Assembly: GCA_963573385.1 (NCBI GenBank)
Contig: CAUYLG010034741.1
Span: 53,825 to 117,824, forward strand
From: Cacajao melanocephalus
Taxonomy: Eukaryota > Chordata > Mammalia > Primates > Pitheciidae
Length of the DNA: 64,000 bases
Reading direction: 5' to 3'
Below are positions 13,800 through 64,000 of the stretch, piece by piece. The position numbers and the translations under genes were made by a program. How positions within the stretch are numbered: the first letter of the stretch is position 1; each line of letters begins with the position of its first letter. Under the pieces are notes generated by a model. The model was not told the origin of the DNA. It saw only the letters and a list, made by a program, of their open reading frames with translations, and searched no databases.

Positions 13800-13985
13800 G
13801 CTCTGCCACTGATTGTCTGTGAGTCCTAGAGAAATCACTTCAGTTACTTGATCCTTGGTTTCCCCAAAAGTAAAATGAAGCAAATCATGGTGCCGATTTC
13901 ATGGGACCGTTGTAAGGGTTTTATGATATAATAGCTGCAAAAAGCCCTATACTATGTCTGGCACACATTGGCCATTATAATTTTA
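13800..13985. repeat. MIR-like SINE
   Basis: CTCTGCCACTGATTGTCTGT, later AAATCACTTCAGTTACTTGA and GTCTGGCACACATTG, in MIR order. Confidence 0.6.
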
Positions 13986-14930
13986 TTGTTATTATTCTTA
14001 TCCATAAATATTGACTAATCTCTGGCTAAAATTCTACCCTTCTTTGAACCCTGGGGAAAGCATAGGAACATGATGGTAGAGGGGCGCTGTTGGGGGAAGA
14101 TGAATGGAGGTGCCCTGTGCTGCCTAAATGATAAACCTCTTCTCGAAGAGGACTCCAAGCAGAAGTGTCTTTTCCTGTTAACAACTGGTCGGAAATATTA
14201 ATATCGCCTATATTCTCAACTGGCCTGACGCACCACCACTGGAGGAAATGCTAACCTGGCTGGCTTGGTTTAAGACATAGATTGCAGAGCATCTCACAAC
14301 CACAGCCAACATCCTGTTAATCATATCAGAGGGAGGCAGAATGCTTTAGCAGTTGATGCAGGGCAGGGATTTAAAGAATTTACTTTACTACCTACATAAA
14401 CAAAGAATAAGACTTAGAAACAAGGGCTTAGAAGTTAGGAGGGGTGAATTTACTTCTGATGTGACCATGTAGACCATTTAGGAAAAAACTCGTCATGGAT
14501 GAGGCCCTTCTTGTCACTCTAAAATAAACTATAAATAGCTATCATTATAAAGCATAAGTGGGGTTATTCTCAACATTTCTTTCTGTCACGGTAATAAATC
14601 CCAGATTCATAAGCCCCTTCCGATAAGGTTAGATGCAGACCCTTCACTAAGGTGAACCTGACCTCACTTCTACACTCTTCAATCAAGTTACCAAGGGTTT
14701 ATGAGAAATATCAAGTATTTCATCAATATTTATTTTATAAATATAAAACAATAGAAAAGCCAGGTGTATCGTATAGCTCGGATGAAGGGTTAAAACATGA
14801 AGTATGCCACTGAGAAAATGGGTTTGACATTTTTACATTAGAACAATGTAATAGAGCAATGCTAACGTTACATTGGGAACACTAATGGGAACTCAAATAT
14901 GTTCCCACTTCTGTCACTAACAGTGGAGAC

Positions 14931-14950
14931 AGCAGCAGCAGCAGCAGCAA
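14931..14950 (+). repeat. Short (CAG)n run
   Basis: Six perfect AGC units followed by AATAG. A similar short CTG run is at 10231-10256. Confidence 0.8.
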
Positions 14951-15542
14951 TAGTACTAATGCCTACCACCAACTCTCACGTGTCCCTAAATGCCCAGACT
15001 TTGTCTCTAACAGTTTTCTCCACTTAAAGAAACAGGGGCCCTTTGGAAGAATTGTTGTGAGTAGGGTAAAAATCCGTGCTTAAGACTTATCACAGAGCGG
15101 TTCTGGAAGAACTAATAAGGTGGATTAAAGAGGCTTCCTCTGGTCAAGCTCCAAGATTTTGAACATCACATAAGCTATAATCAATTAAAACACATGGAGT
15201 CTGTGAAGAGTCGTAAGTTACAATGAAGCTGTGAAGAGAAAAGTTGGTGTGAATGGTGAATGTGATAGGGTTTTATTTCATATTATTTTTAATAGCAGAT
15301 TTATATATAGGTGATATTATTTCTTCTATTAAATATATGTTGGGTTATTAAGCATCAATAGGCACTTTTCTCTGTCCTTGTAAGAAGGAAAGAGTGAATT
15401 TCTAATATATCTAATAATCTTAGGAAAAAATAGAAATTAGTAGTCATGCTTGATAACATGTAAAGAGAGAACTCATAATATGGCAGGAAAATTGTCCAGT
15501 TGTGCTCGTAAGGACAGCAAACTGCAGGGTTTAAATTCCTCA

Positions 15543-15814
<272 letters not shown>

Positions 15815-16471
15815 TCCCTGGTTTCCTAGGAGATGAAGCACACTTTAGGAAAGCCTCTGGTCTGAGAAAAGGATACCCATGTGAAGGCCTGGACTTTTAC
15901 CTTCTTAGTCAGGCCACAATTAATCTCAAGCACAATAATATTGGGAGACACTTTATCACTTTCAAATAAGAATCAGTAACCCCAGACCTGTCGGCCTGAG
16001 ATAATTTTTTTTTTTTTTTTGGTTCTGGAAGAAATTTGTATTCTTAAGAGAAACTGTATCACTTTACACTCTAATCCTAGGAAATTATCATATTGACTCT
16101 AAGAAAGTAACTGAGAAAATGTAAGAATAAGTATAAAAATGTTTTTAAAACCAATATATATCCATAATCTTCCTACCTTTGCAACCAGTGTAAAGGTAAG
16201 CATAAGCGTATATTTTTAATCAGTGTGATGTTTTGTGGGATTTTTGCTGACGTTTTCGGTGTTTGAAACATTTAAGAGAGTCTGACATATTATACTTATG
16301 GTTTTAATTAAATGTGTTGGAGAGTGTGGTTAAATAATTTTGTAACCAATGGTTTATAAGTTGGGGAATTTATAATTGTTTCAATTTTTAATAAGTTTTT
16401 GATTTATAAATTATGCAGCTAGTGTTTGAATGTCAAGAGGAATATTGTTTAATAGGTGTAGAAGATTGGGA

Positions 16472-16556
16472 AGTTAAATATTAAACAAAGCACAAATAGG
16501 AATCAGGAACACTTGATCAGCGTTCCTGAATCCTATTTGTGCTTTAATATTTAACT
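16472..16556. repeat. Near-perfect inverted repeat (hairpin)
   Basis: The left arm 16472-16510 and right arm 16522-16556 pair over about 35 bp with one mismatch and one 4-nt bulge (CAAA in the left arm), around an 11-nt loop. It is not a MADE1-type element as far as I can tell and is not part of an Alu. Confidence 0.9.
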
Positions 16557-18504
16557 GATTCCTGAGTCAGTTTTGGTGACAAATATCCTACCAATGCATC
16601 ATAGCCAAAATTCCAGAGCCCCCATGTGAGCAAAACAACTTGGTATTACCCTGATGGAAATGTAGTAAGAATAGAAGGGACTGATACATATTTTTCCTTG
16701 GGGTATGTCATGCTGAGCTTGCATTTTACTGTGGTGATTCTTAAAAGTGGAGATGTCTTTATGTCTTAAAAGGAATTGGTCAAATGGAACTTTTCTAGGT
16801 CCTCTGCCTAAGGTGAGGGATATCTTTGGGACAGAAGTCCTAACGCCTTTCCGAGTTGTCTCTGGTGCTTTCTGATAGTGCTTGCTCAGATCTGAAGTTT
16901 ATTTCTTTTCCCTCAGAACTCTAGATTCTTATTTTATTAACCCATATAATCAGTATTTTATAGTCTAGGAAAACATACACCATTACCTGCTCAGTGCCTC
17001 CAGCTGGTGACTTCTTAGAAATGCAACAAACGCCCCAGTTCTCTTAGCAGCTAAAGGAGCAGGGTTCTCTCTGAAGGCTTGCATCCTAACTGCTGATGCC
17101 ACACATTTGTGGGTTTCTCTGCTTTGATGCCTTCTTGGCAGGCAACTTGCAATCCCCCTTTTCAAGGTCTAAAGAAAACAAGATTGCAACATTTGGAAGC
17201 AAATGCCCTGCAAATATTGCCAACCACTTTTTTCTTCCTTTTCATTAACCACATTAAGAGTCATGCATGAAACTTAGATCTATATTGGTGTTTCATTTAC
17301 AGGAAGTGTTCAGCTGTCTGTCATTTTTATTCACCCGAAGCACCTTGAACATCCTACCAAACTGTAATCTTGAAAGCTAATGCTTCGTGAGAAACCTTTT
17401 CTTTTTCCCTTTAGAGCTTACAAGTGTGTCCTATTTAAAAGGAACCCAAGATGCCAAAATTCTCACACAGAAACTTAGACATGTTGGCAATTGTTCTTGC
17501 AATGGAAAACTGGACTTGGTAGGGAGGGAGGTGGTTCCCCTGGGAAACCGACCATGGGAAATTGACTTTGGAGTCACACAGTCTTGCAGTAAACCTTCAG
17601 ACGTTGGCTGAGTTCAGAGTCCCTAGGACCATCTGGAGCTGCCAGCCAGAGAGTCAGACTGGCTGGCAGAGAGAGGGTCCCACAAGCCTGAGGGATCTAC
17701 GCTCCATCAGGACGGCTATTAACAGCAGGTGCCCTCGTGGGACTGGAAGGTCAGGGAAGCTTGTCCTCCAGCCGCAAGTGCTGCAGAGTCTCTCAGTCCA
17801 TTAAAAGAGTCAGATTAAAGGAACGCATATTCTTTTCCTAAGTCTGCGATATCTTTCTAACCATTATGCCACCAAACTTTATGACAATTATGTAATAACT
17901 AAGCAAGGAACTTACAAAAGATATCAAACAAATACAACTACAATAAAGTCATTTGGATAAAGCCCTGAATCCTTACCTGGCCTCCCAGGCCTCCTGTCAT
18001 CTGACCACTGTTGCCTTTCTGGTTTCATCTTGGCAGGTCCCCTCATGTACCCTCTGCGCTGAAAGATGGAGGTAGGTGTCTCGGATTCAACCTCCCAGGA
18101 GGCATGAAGGTCTGAGATTCACTTCAATGACCCTTCCTCCGTGAACCTTCCCCTGACACCTCTCCAGCAACAAGTTGAACTGCTACCGCCTTCCTTAGAT
18201 GCACCTCTGTTGGAGTCTTGTGACACTCTATTGCAAATATTAATTTACAAATCGATGAAGATGTGAACTCTGAAGTCAGGGCTGTGTTGGATTCATTGCT
18301 ATCTCCCCAGTGGCCTGTAGAGAGCAGCACTCAAAAACGTTTGTTCAACAAGTGAGCAATAGCCACTAATGACTCCAAACCAAGATCTGCCCATGTACCC
18401 CAGAACTTAAAGTACAGTTAAAAAAAAAGAGACAACCCATGAAATAAACACCTTTAGAGGGCAGTTATAGCTTAGACTTTTAACAAGAAATATTTACTTT
18501 TTGA

Positions 18505-18585
18505 TATATATGTATATATAAATGTATATGCATATATGATGTGTGTGTTTGTGTATGTGTGTGTGTGTGTATGTGTGTGTATAAA
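18505..18585 (+). repeat. TA/TG-rich microsatellite
   Basis: Alternating TATATG and GTGTGT words with small interruptions. Confidence 0.85.
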
Positions 18586-18689
18586 GCCCCAGAGTGAATT
18601 TACAGGTCCAAGTAACATTTGGGAAATGTCTTCAATTTCTCAGCCCAAGAAAAGGCCATTTATTTACTGACTTATTTGTTTACTTAATT

Positions 18690-18900
18690 CTACTTTTTTG
18701 AGCAGTCTTAGGTTTACAGTAAAATTGAGCAGAAAGTACAGAGAATTCCCATGTATCTGTCGCCATACACCTACCACTTCCTCTACTTCAACATTCCACA
18801 TTAGAGTGGTGCATTTATTACAATCTGTCAACCGACATTAACACATCATTATCACCCAAGGTCTATAGTTTACATTAAGATTCACTCTCAGTCTTGCAGG
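18690..18900 (-). mobile_element. Old L1 3' fragment
   Basis: AAATTGAGCAGAAAGTACAG, then ACACATCATTATCACCCAAG and TATAGTTTACATTAAGATTC, in the order seen in antisense old L1 3' ends. Confidence 0.6.
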
Positions 18901-19565
18901 GAAGGCCATTTATAATAGAAAGAGTTTACATTCCCAAACTGTCTTTGTGCTTCATAATTTATGTTGAACATTACTGCGAGGATGTGGTAAGAATATTTCC
19001 ATTTTTCCTGAATAGGAGGATCTTGAGACTCTTTGATATACAGTAGGGAGTGATGTGTTAGCTTGTGGGATTACAATGCTTTTCCTTAAGAATGGATCTC
19101 TACAGCAGAAGTCAGCAGAAACATGTGATTTTCTGTAGCAAAATTTGTCTTACAATCAAAATTGCAGGCCAGCAGCCATTTCAGTGAGTCATAGCACTAT
19201 CCCAAGACCATAACTTTGATACAAGCCACTACGGAAAGGCCAAAATACAAAACAATTTACCATATGCCTGTTTTTTAAGGCTAAACGAAATTTTTTTCTA
19301 TTCATATTGTGTCTGTCAACAGTATGCCTTTAACTAATTAGCAATGAAGAAGGGGGAGAAAACCCAGATTGGAATAGAGGAGAAGTTTACCTTCTAATGT
19401 ATGACAGTAAGACAGTTAAGTCAAAAAGTAGAGAAACAGAATCTGTTTGTTCCTGTTGGAATTGAGAGGACACCTTGACACTTTGATAATGCATCATCTG
19501 TTATTGTAATTAGTCAGAGATATGAGCATCTAAAAATTTGGAACTGCAAATTAGAAACAAGTTTA

Positions 19566-19861
19566 GGCTGGGGGCGGTAGTTCATGCATGTAGTCTCAGC
19601 ACTTTCTGAGGCCAAGGCTGGCTGATTGCTTGAGCCCAGGAGTTCAAGACCAGCCTGGGCAACATGGCAAAACACTGTCTCTACAAAAAATACAAAAATT
19701 AGCCAAGCATGGTGGCACAGGCCTATAGTCTCAGCTTCTTGGGAGTCTGAGGTGGGAGAATCACTTGAGCCTGCAGAGGTTGAGGTTGCAGTAGCTGAGA
19801 TTACACCACTGCATTCCAGCCTGGATGAAGGAGTGAGATTGTGTCTTGAAAAAAAAAAAAT
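19566..19861 (+). mobile_element. Alu, plus orientation (first of a tandem pair)
   Basis: GGCTGGGGGCGGTAGTTCAT start and A12 tail. A second, younger Alu follows within 10 bp. Confidence 0.9.
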
Positions 19862-19866
19862 TGTTG

Positions 19867-20280
<414 letters not shown>

Positions 20281-20884
20281 TCACTGGCTCCCAGCGGCCT
20301 GGCGGGCAGGGCCGATTATTTCCCTGCTAGAGATGAGAGCACAATGGCAGGCCCAGGATCATACTGCTGCAAGTGATACGACAGGCCCCTGACCGTGGGT
20401 CTGCCTACGTCTGAAGTACGTGCTCTTTCCGCGACAGTCTGCAGCCTAAAAACCATGACAGCAGAGATGTCTACTCAATTCCCTGATCACTGTGCTCACT
20501 CAGGACCCTACACATTAATTTCAGAGGACTTCAAGCATAAGCAATAGACAGAATAAAACCAACGATGTTTGCTCGCTCAAGCCCACGGGAAAAAGTGCCA
20601 GCAAAGGCACAGCTGGAATCTGGAGGAAAGGGCACCCAGCCATCCCACATCAGGCGGGCAGGGCTCCTTCTGACAGGCATTCAGAGCAGAAGTGGGCTGA
20701 CTGCTCACTACCTCTGGGCCTAGACTGCAGGACAAGTCCGTGGAAAACCGCCACGGTTTATTCATGCATCCAGTCATTTGTTTGGGAACCCAAGTAAATG
20801 TGTTACAAAGTAATCTATACAATCATAATTATACTAAGTCTTTCTTTTCTCCTTTTTTAATGTATTTATTTATAGTAAATATTT

Positions 20885-21000
20885 AAATGAGGTCTTGCCA
20901 TGTTGCCTTGGCAGGTCTGGAACTTCTGGGCTCAAGAGATCTGGCCACCGTGGCCTCCCAAAGTGCCAGGATTACAGGCATGAGCCACCACGCCCAGCAC
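20885..21000 (-). mobile_element. Old Alu/FLAM fragment
   Basis: CCATGTTGCCTTGGCAGGTC to GAGCCACCACGCCCAGC, a diverged half-element. Confidence 0.7.
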
Positions 21001-21264
21001 CAACTCATTCACAATAGTTAAAAGTTGCTAACATGCCCCTATTGCTGACAGTCCTATTAGGACTGACATGTTTTAGAAATCTACATGTGGCTATAATTAG
21101 ACTTTCATTCCTTTGTAAACACATGACCCATGTTTCAGAAATTTTTCCTCTGCTCTTTCACAAAAGCTGAGTCTTTACACTTGGAGATCATGAAAGGTAG
21201 ATTAGCAAGAGCCCAAGCGAGAAAATGACTTTCCTGTTCTAAGACATATTCAAACAGTGGATGG

Positions 21265-21569
<305 letters not shown>

Positions 21570-21603
21570 AGCAGAGGACGGATTTCTTATAGAAATATCT
21601 ATC

Positions 21604-21738
21604 AGGCCAGGCATGGTGGCTCATGCCTGTAATCCAAGCACTTTCGAGGCCAAGGCGGGCGGATCGCCTGAGGTCGGGAGTTCAAGATCAGCCTGACCAA
21701 CATGGTGAAACCCCGTCTTTAAAAAAAAAAAAAAAAGA
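21604..21738 (+). mobile_element. Alu left-half fragment, plus orientation
   Basis: GGCCAGGCATGGTGGCTCAT to GAAACCCCGTCTTT and A16. Only the left half is present; it follows a minus Alu by about 35 bp. Confidence 0.88.
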
Positions 21739-22673
21739 AATATCTATCATGGAGGGATTAGAGCAAGCATTTGATTGGATTAGGCAAAATATTCTACATG
21801 GTCTCCGGAACGGTACCAGAAGGACAGTACTGTTACTTCTCCTGAAGTAATGACTACGTTGGCCAATTTCTCACCGTGTGAAGCTGCAAATGCATAACAG
21901 ATCTCAGTGGCTGCGTCCTGCCTCCTAGGTCAGCTTTCTAATTCGCTTCAAGGCAACGTTATTGGCTTTTGCTTTGAATTGTAATATAGGAGCAGTAATA
22001 TCTGAATCTCACCCAGGCAGTGTAACCTGCCTCTGAGTTAAACTTACAGTGTTAGTTTGCCAATGGCTTGCCTGGCTCTTAGGGACTTGTAAGTTCTTGA
22101 GAACTCTATACGATCACTCCAGGTAATTAATGAGGTAATTAGCATCTCTTCAAATCGCCAGACCAGAATTGCTGTTCTCCATCCGCCTATACAGTGGTGC
22201 CCATCTAGGAAACCCATCATATTTAAACAACACCCCTCGTGAGTCTGTGAGTCTTTTCCTTAGGATTTTCCCAAATTGACACATTTCCAAACACCTTTGG
22301 ACGTAGATATGAGGTACACACATGTCCAGACAGAATAGGGTTACGTAAGTATATTTAATAATTCACTCTGTACTGTGTGAATTTGGGGTCAGTCTTAAAT
22401 TTATGGAAATAGAATCATGGAAATTCCATAATACAGGAACAGAATCATCTTTCCATCTGTCCAAAGTGACTGAGCTTGAACATGAAGCATGGGAAACCAG
22501 CTCCTTCAGAACTCTGAGGCAGAAGGTGAAGTCAACACAAGAAGGGATTCGTAAAAACCTTTTGCTCAAAACTCCCTGTGAATTCTCACAGTTGGCTAAG
22601 ATTATTCCCAAAACGCGCACTAAGGAAACAGCATGTTGGGAGAGTTGATGCATTACCTGAAGCCAAGTTCTCA

Positions 22674-56610
<33,937 letters not shown>

Positions 56611-57009
56611 GTCCTGGCGCCGCCGCTGCCTCCGGCGGATTCTGCGAGACCCAGGAGACTGAGGAGGCGGAACACGGGGAGGCGCCGCTGCCTCCGCGCA
56701 TAGCTCGCCGGGCGCCACCCGTTCCTCCGGCCCTGGACACGATCCCGGGGGGCTGCCCCGCCGCCGCCACCACCACTGCCACCAGGGGCGGCGCCGCCGC
56801 CGCCGCTGCCGCCGCCGCCGCCGGCCCTTGCCAGCAGGGGAGCGGTCGGGGCGAGGGGAGGGGGCAGCCCGACTGCGGCGGGTCCCAGCTGTCACCGCCG
56901 CCGCGCTGTCGCCCCGGGTCTTCTCGGCCCCATGGCCCTCGCCTTGCGCGCGCAACTCCCTCCTCAGGGCCGGGCCCCCGGGCAGCCCCGAGTCAATGCC
57001 GAGGCCCAC
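56611..57009 (-). other. GRK4: GRK4 5' leader; frame open upstream with an in-frame ATG at 57009
   Basis: The 399 nt before the canonical ATG contain no in-frame stop back to an ATG at 57009-57007. They could encode a 133-residue extension rich in Arg, Pro and Ser, with an Arg run and a Trp cluster made by the CGG repeat. I treat the region as 5' UTR and promoter because GRK4/5/6 proteins start at MELENIVAN. The transcription start cannot be fixed from sequence. Confidence 0.55.
56789..56823 (-). repeat. CGG/GCC trinucleotide repeat in the GRK4 leader
   Basis: About eleven GCC units on the plus strand (GGC on the GRK4 transcript), interrupted once by CTG. It lies in the CpG island about 180-215 bp before the GRK4 ATG. 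Repeats of this type can vary in length and fold into stable RNA. Confidence 0.85.
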
Positions 57010-57127
57010 CCCAGGCAGGGGCTCACTGGCAGGGGCGCCGCAGCCGCCGCCGCGACCCGCACCGGGGCAGGCTCGGCGCTAACGGCTTAGCTCTAAAGGG
57101 AGCGCCCCTCGCCGTCGCGCCCGGGGT

Positions 57128-57146
57128 ACTACAGCTCCCAGAAGGC
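57128..57146 (+). promoter_or_regulatory. ZNF143/SBF-type motif, copy 1
   Basis: ACTACAGCTCCCAGAAGGC fits the ACTACAnnTCCCAGnAnGC motif bound by ZNF143 (Staf), common near starts of CpG-island and bidirectional promoters. It lies about 250 bp upstream of the NOP14 ATG. Confidence 0.8.
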
Positions 57147-57182
57147 CCTGCGCCGGGAGTACGCGGCGGGCCGCGGCGCGTG

Positions 57183-57201
57183 GCCTGCTGGGAGTTATAG
57201 T
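57183..57201 (-). promoter_or_regulatory. ZNF143/SBF-type motif, copy 2 (inverted)
   Basis: Read on the minus strand this is ACTATAACTCCCAGCAGGC, one base off the same motif. It is inverted relative to copy 1 and 36 bp from it, so each transcription direction has a motif in its own orientation. Confidence 0.7.
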
Positions 57202-57394
57202 CGCTGAGCCTGTCGGCAAGTAAGTAGAGCAGAAGCCTGCGGGCGCGGTGTTTATTTCTCGCGAGCTCCGAGGCGCTGCGCAGTTCTCGCGAGACGAGAC
57301 AGGGAGGCGGATCCGCGGCCCGGCACGTGTTTCGGGGTGTCGGGCGCCGAGTCTCAGAAGAGCTCGGCACCTTGGGTGTAGCGGAGCGCGAGCC

Positions 57395-62972
<5,578 letters not shown>

Positions 62973-64000
62973 GTGAGGCTGGGGTGCCCTGCACGGGCCT
63001 GTGGGCATGGAGCCAGGGAGAGTCTGTTCATTGTTAGACTTCCTCCTGCTCTTCTTGGAGACTAGAGAAAGTTACCACATGAAAGTTTTGTCTTTAAGTT
63101 TTCAGGACTTTAAGCTGGTGTCTAGATAGATGCTTGTATGGGCCAAGAAAGCATGTTGATACCCATGATTTCATTTAAACCTCACATGAGCTCAGAGAAA
63201 TAAGGTGTTTTGCCCGATGCCAGAGTCAGAGCCTTGGGTAGAACCCACCTCACCACTCCAGGTGGCTCACTGAACTACACTACCTTGCTACCCCGATTTT
63301 ATAAATTCCAGCCTAATATTTGTACCAGTGGTGTTTATGTAGTTCTTTTAGCCTTTACTTACTATGGAATTATGGCAGTTTGAGGAAAATAATATTGAGC
63401 CTCATATCTGTAGATAACAACATGAAACAGATGAATGCTGGCCTTAAATAACGTTAACAGAGTTTGAGATTCAGTTCAGGCTGACTGTCTTGAACCCTCT
63501 TTATAAGGCCTCTGTCCTGATTCAGTTCGTGCTGACTGTCTTGAACCCTCTTTATAAGGCCTCTGTCCTGATTGAGTTCGGGCTGTCTTGAACCCTCTTT
63601 ATAAGGCCTCTGTCCTGATTGAGTTCATGCTGACTGTCTTGAACCCTCTTTATAAGGCCTCTGTCGTGATTCAGTTCGGGCTGACTGTCTTGAACCCTCT
63701 TTATAAGGCCTCTGTCGTGATTGAGTTCGGGCTGACTGTCTTGAACCCTCTTTATAAGGCCTCTGTCCTGATTCAGTTCATGCTGACTGTCTTGAACCCT
63801 CTTTATAAGGCCTCTGTCCTGATTCAGTTCGGGCTGACTATCTTGACCCCTCTTTAAAAGACGTCTGTCGTGATTGAGTTCAGGCTGACTGTCTTGAACC
63901 CTCTTTATAAGGCCTCTGCCGTGATTGAGTTCGTGCTGACTGTCTTGAACCCTCTTTGTAAAGCCTCTGTCCTGATTCAGTTCGTGCTGACTGTCTTGAA
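62973..64000 (+). other. NOP14 intron 3 (5' part)
   Basis: From the donor to 63467 it is unassigned sequence. The rest is a minisatellite that runs off the window. Confidence 0.9.
63468..64000 (+). repeat. 51-bp minisatellite in NOP14 intron 3
   Basis: About eleven copies of a 51-bp unit containing CTGACTGTCTTGAACCCTCT and TATAAGGCCTCTGTC, the last cut by the window edge. Copies differ at a few fixed positions (GATTC or GATTG; TTCGG, TTCGT, TTCAT or TTCAG). The second copy lacks 4 bp, and one at about 63840 is more diverged. As 51 is divisible by three, the array makes an artificial repeating open frame. Confidence 0.95.

Noticed and set aside
16472..16556. Hairpin as a known MADE1/mir-548-type element
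   Set aside because: The arm sequence does not match the MADE1 ends as I know them (no TTAGGTTGGTGCAAAAG).
63588..63857. 89-codon plus-strand frame with repeating NPLYKASV units
   Set aside because: It is the translation of the 51-bp intronic minisatellite; it has no splice or start context.

Overview
The window is primate nuclear DNA. About forty Alu elements or fragments, old L1 pieces, a THE1 LTR, an MST-type LTR and MIR/L2 relics fill the introns of two head-to-head genes. On the minus strand lies the 5' half of GRK4 (G protein-coupled receptor kinase 4). I could place coding exons 1-7 at base resolution by splice sites, phase and protein similarity; they encode residues 1-200. On the plus strand lies the start of NOP14 (nucleolar protein 14, a factor for 18S rRNA maturation), with coding exons 1-3 (157 codons plus one base). 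Both genes leave the window unfinished.

Several residues of both proteins differ from the human sequences as I remember them (for example NOP14 begins Met-Gly; GRK4 has Asn97, Ser117 and Ala186). Together with the Alu content this suggests a non-human primate, plausibly an Old World monkey. That is an inference and I could not run a comparison.

Layout: 1-22730 is GRK4 intron 7. It is old and repeat-poor on the left, has long purine tracts at 10.6 and 11.6-11.9 kb, is AT-rich at 14-17 kb with a striking hairpin at 16.5 kb, and carries Alus from 15.5 kb. 22731-24388 holds exons 7 and 6. 24389-28673 is intron 5 (Alus and a Tigger-like DNA transposon) ending at exon 5. 28674-40740 is the 12 kb intron 4: a minus-strand L1 broken by an MST LTR and Alus, then a nested LTR/Alu/L1 stack. 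40741-47348 holds exons 4, 3 and 2 with L1 and Alu material. 47349-56558 is intron 1: a THE1 solo LTR split by an Alu, a 112-bp tandem duplication, a GC-rich LTR-like block and L2-like relics. 56340-57660 is a CpG island and shared bidirectional promoter with two inverted ACTACA/TCCCAG motifs (ZNF143-type) and a CGG repeat in the GRK4 leader. 57395-64000 is NOP14 exons 1-3, with a 51-bp minisatellite in intron 3 running off the right edge.

No prokaryotic genes, CRISPR arrays or dedicated RNA genes were seen. The points most worth a second look are the GRK4 residues 65 and 142 (both known human polymorphic sites), the possible in-frame N-terminal extension of GRK4 through a CGG repeat, the hairpin at 16.5 kb, the microinversion inside an Alu at 31.4 kb, an LTR-derived segment embedded in an L1 at 35.3 kb, and the NOP14 minisatellite.
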